5,224 nt of DNA. It comes from Pseudomonadota bacterium (GTDB lineage: Bacteria; BMS3Abin14). Shown here piece by piece: positions 5,216 to 5,224 of the stretch (its first letter is position 1; every line of letters starts with the position of its first letter). The stretch is taken from positions 1 to 5,224 of the forward strand of contig DAOVVW010000104.1 of the NCBI GenBank assembly GCA_030636965.1, given 5' to 3'. The notes under the pieces are model-generated. The model did not search any database and was not told the DNA's origin. It saw only the letters and a list, made by a program, of their open reading frames with translations. A program made the translations under genes and the position numbers.

Positions 5216-5224
5216 TACCCCTCC

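Overview
The window looks like a chromosomal segment of a Desulfobacterota-type bacterium (Geobacter/Desulfuromonas-like). The main reason is a gene trio on the right that matches what I recall as the GeoRSP system (Geobacter Radical SAM/SPASM/PqqD). The moderate GC content and the dispersed intergenic repeat families fit but do not prove this. All recognisable genes lie on the minus strand, so the window is read biologically from right to left.

Right block (about 5224 down to 2975): three tightly packed genes. A 112-aa PqqD-like protein overlaps by 14 nt a 340-aa radical SAM/SPASM protein, which overlaps by 4 nt (GTGA) a 298-aa protein. That last protein keeps a complete SPASM cysteine set but has no CxxxCxxC radical SAM motif. 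This is a peptide-modification-like operon of unknown substrate and product, and no obvious precursor peptide gene is visible in the window.

Middle (2974 down to 2590): 385 bp without a convincing gene, built from several repeat-like modules. They are two diverged copies of a 30-bp CTCYGTG repeat, a CCGATACCCC/CCGTTAC module shared with the left end, a perfect 9-bp CCCCTCCC-type hairpin, an imperfect palindrome of about 70 bp, and a leader with small alternative hairpins directly upstream of the next start codon.

Left block (2589 down to 176): a second compact operon. A class V aminotransferase/cysteine desulfurase-family protein (391 aa) overlaps by 4 nt (TTGA) a 92-aa DUF3343 protein (putative S/Se-carrier-like). 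The bifunctional riboflavin kinase/FAD synthetase RibF (315 aa) follows 15 nt later. DUF3343 and ribF both start with TTG. The desulfurase-DUF3343 pair suggests sulfur or selenium handling, and RibF supplies FMN/FAD.

Left edge (1 to 175): repeats only. A heptameric tandem array (TTAGTTG-like) faces inverted copies of itself, followed by a CCGTTAC-type module that runs into the 3' end of ribF and encodes its last residues and stop codon.
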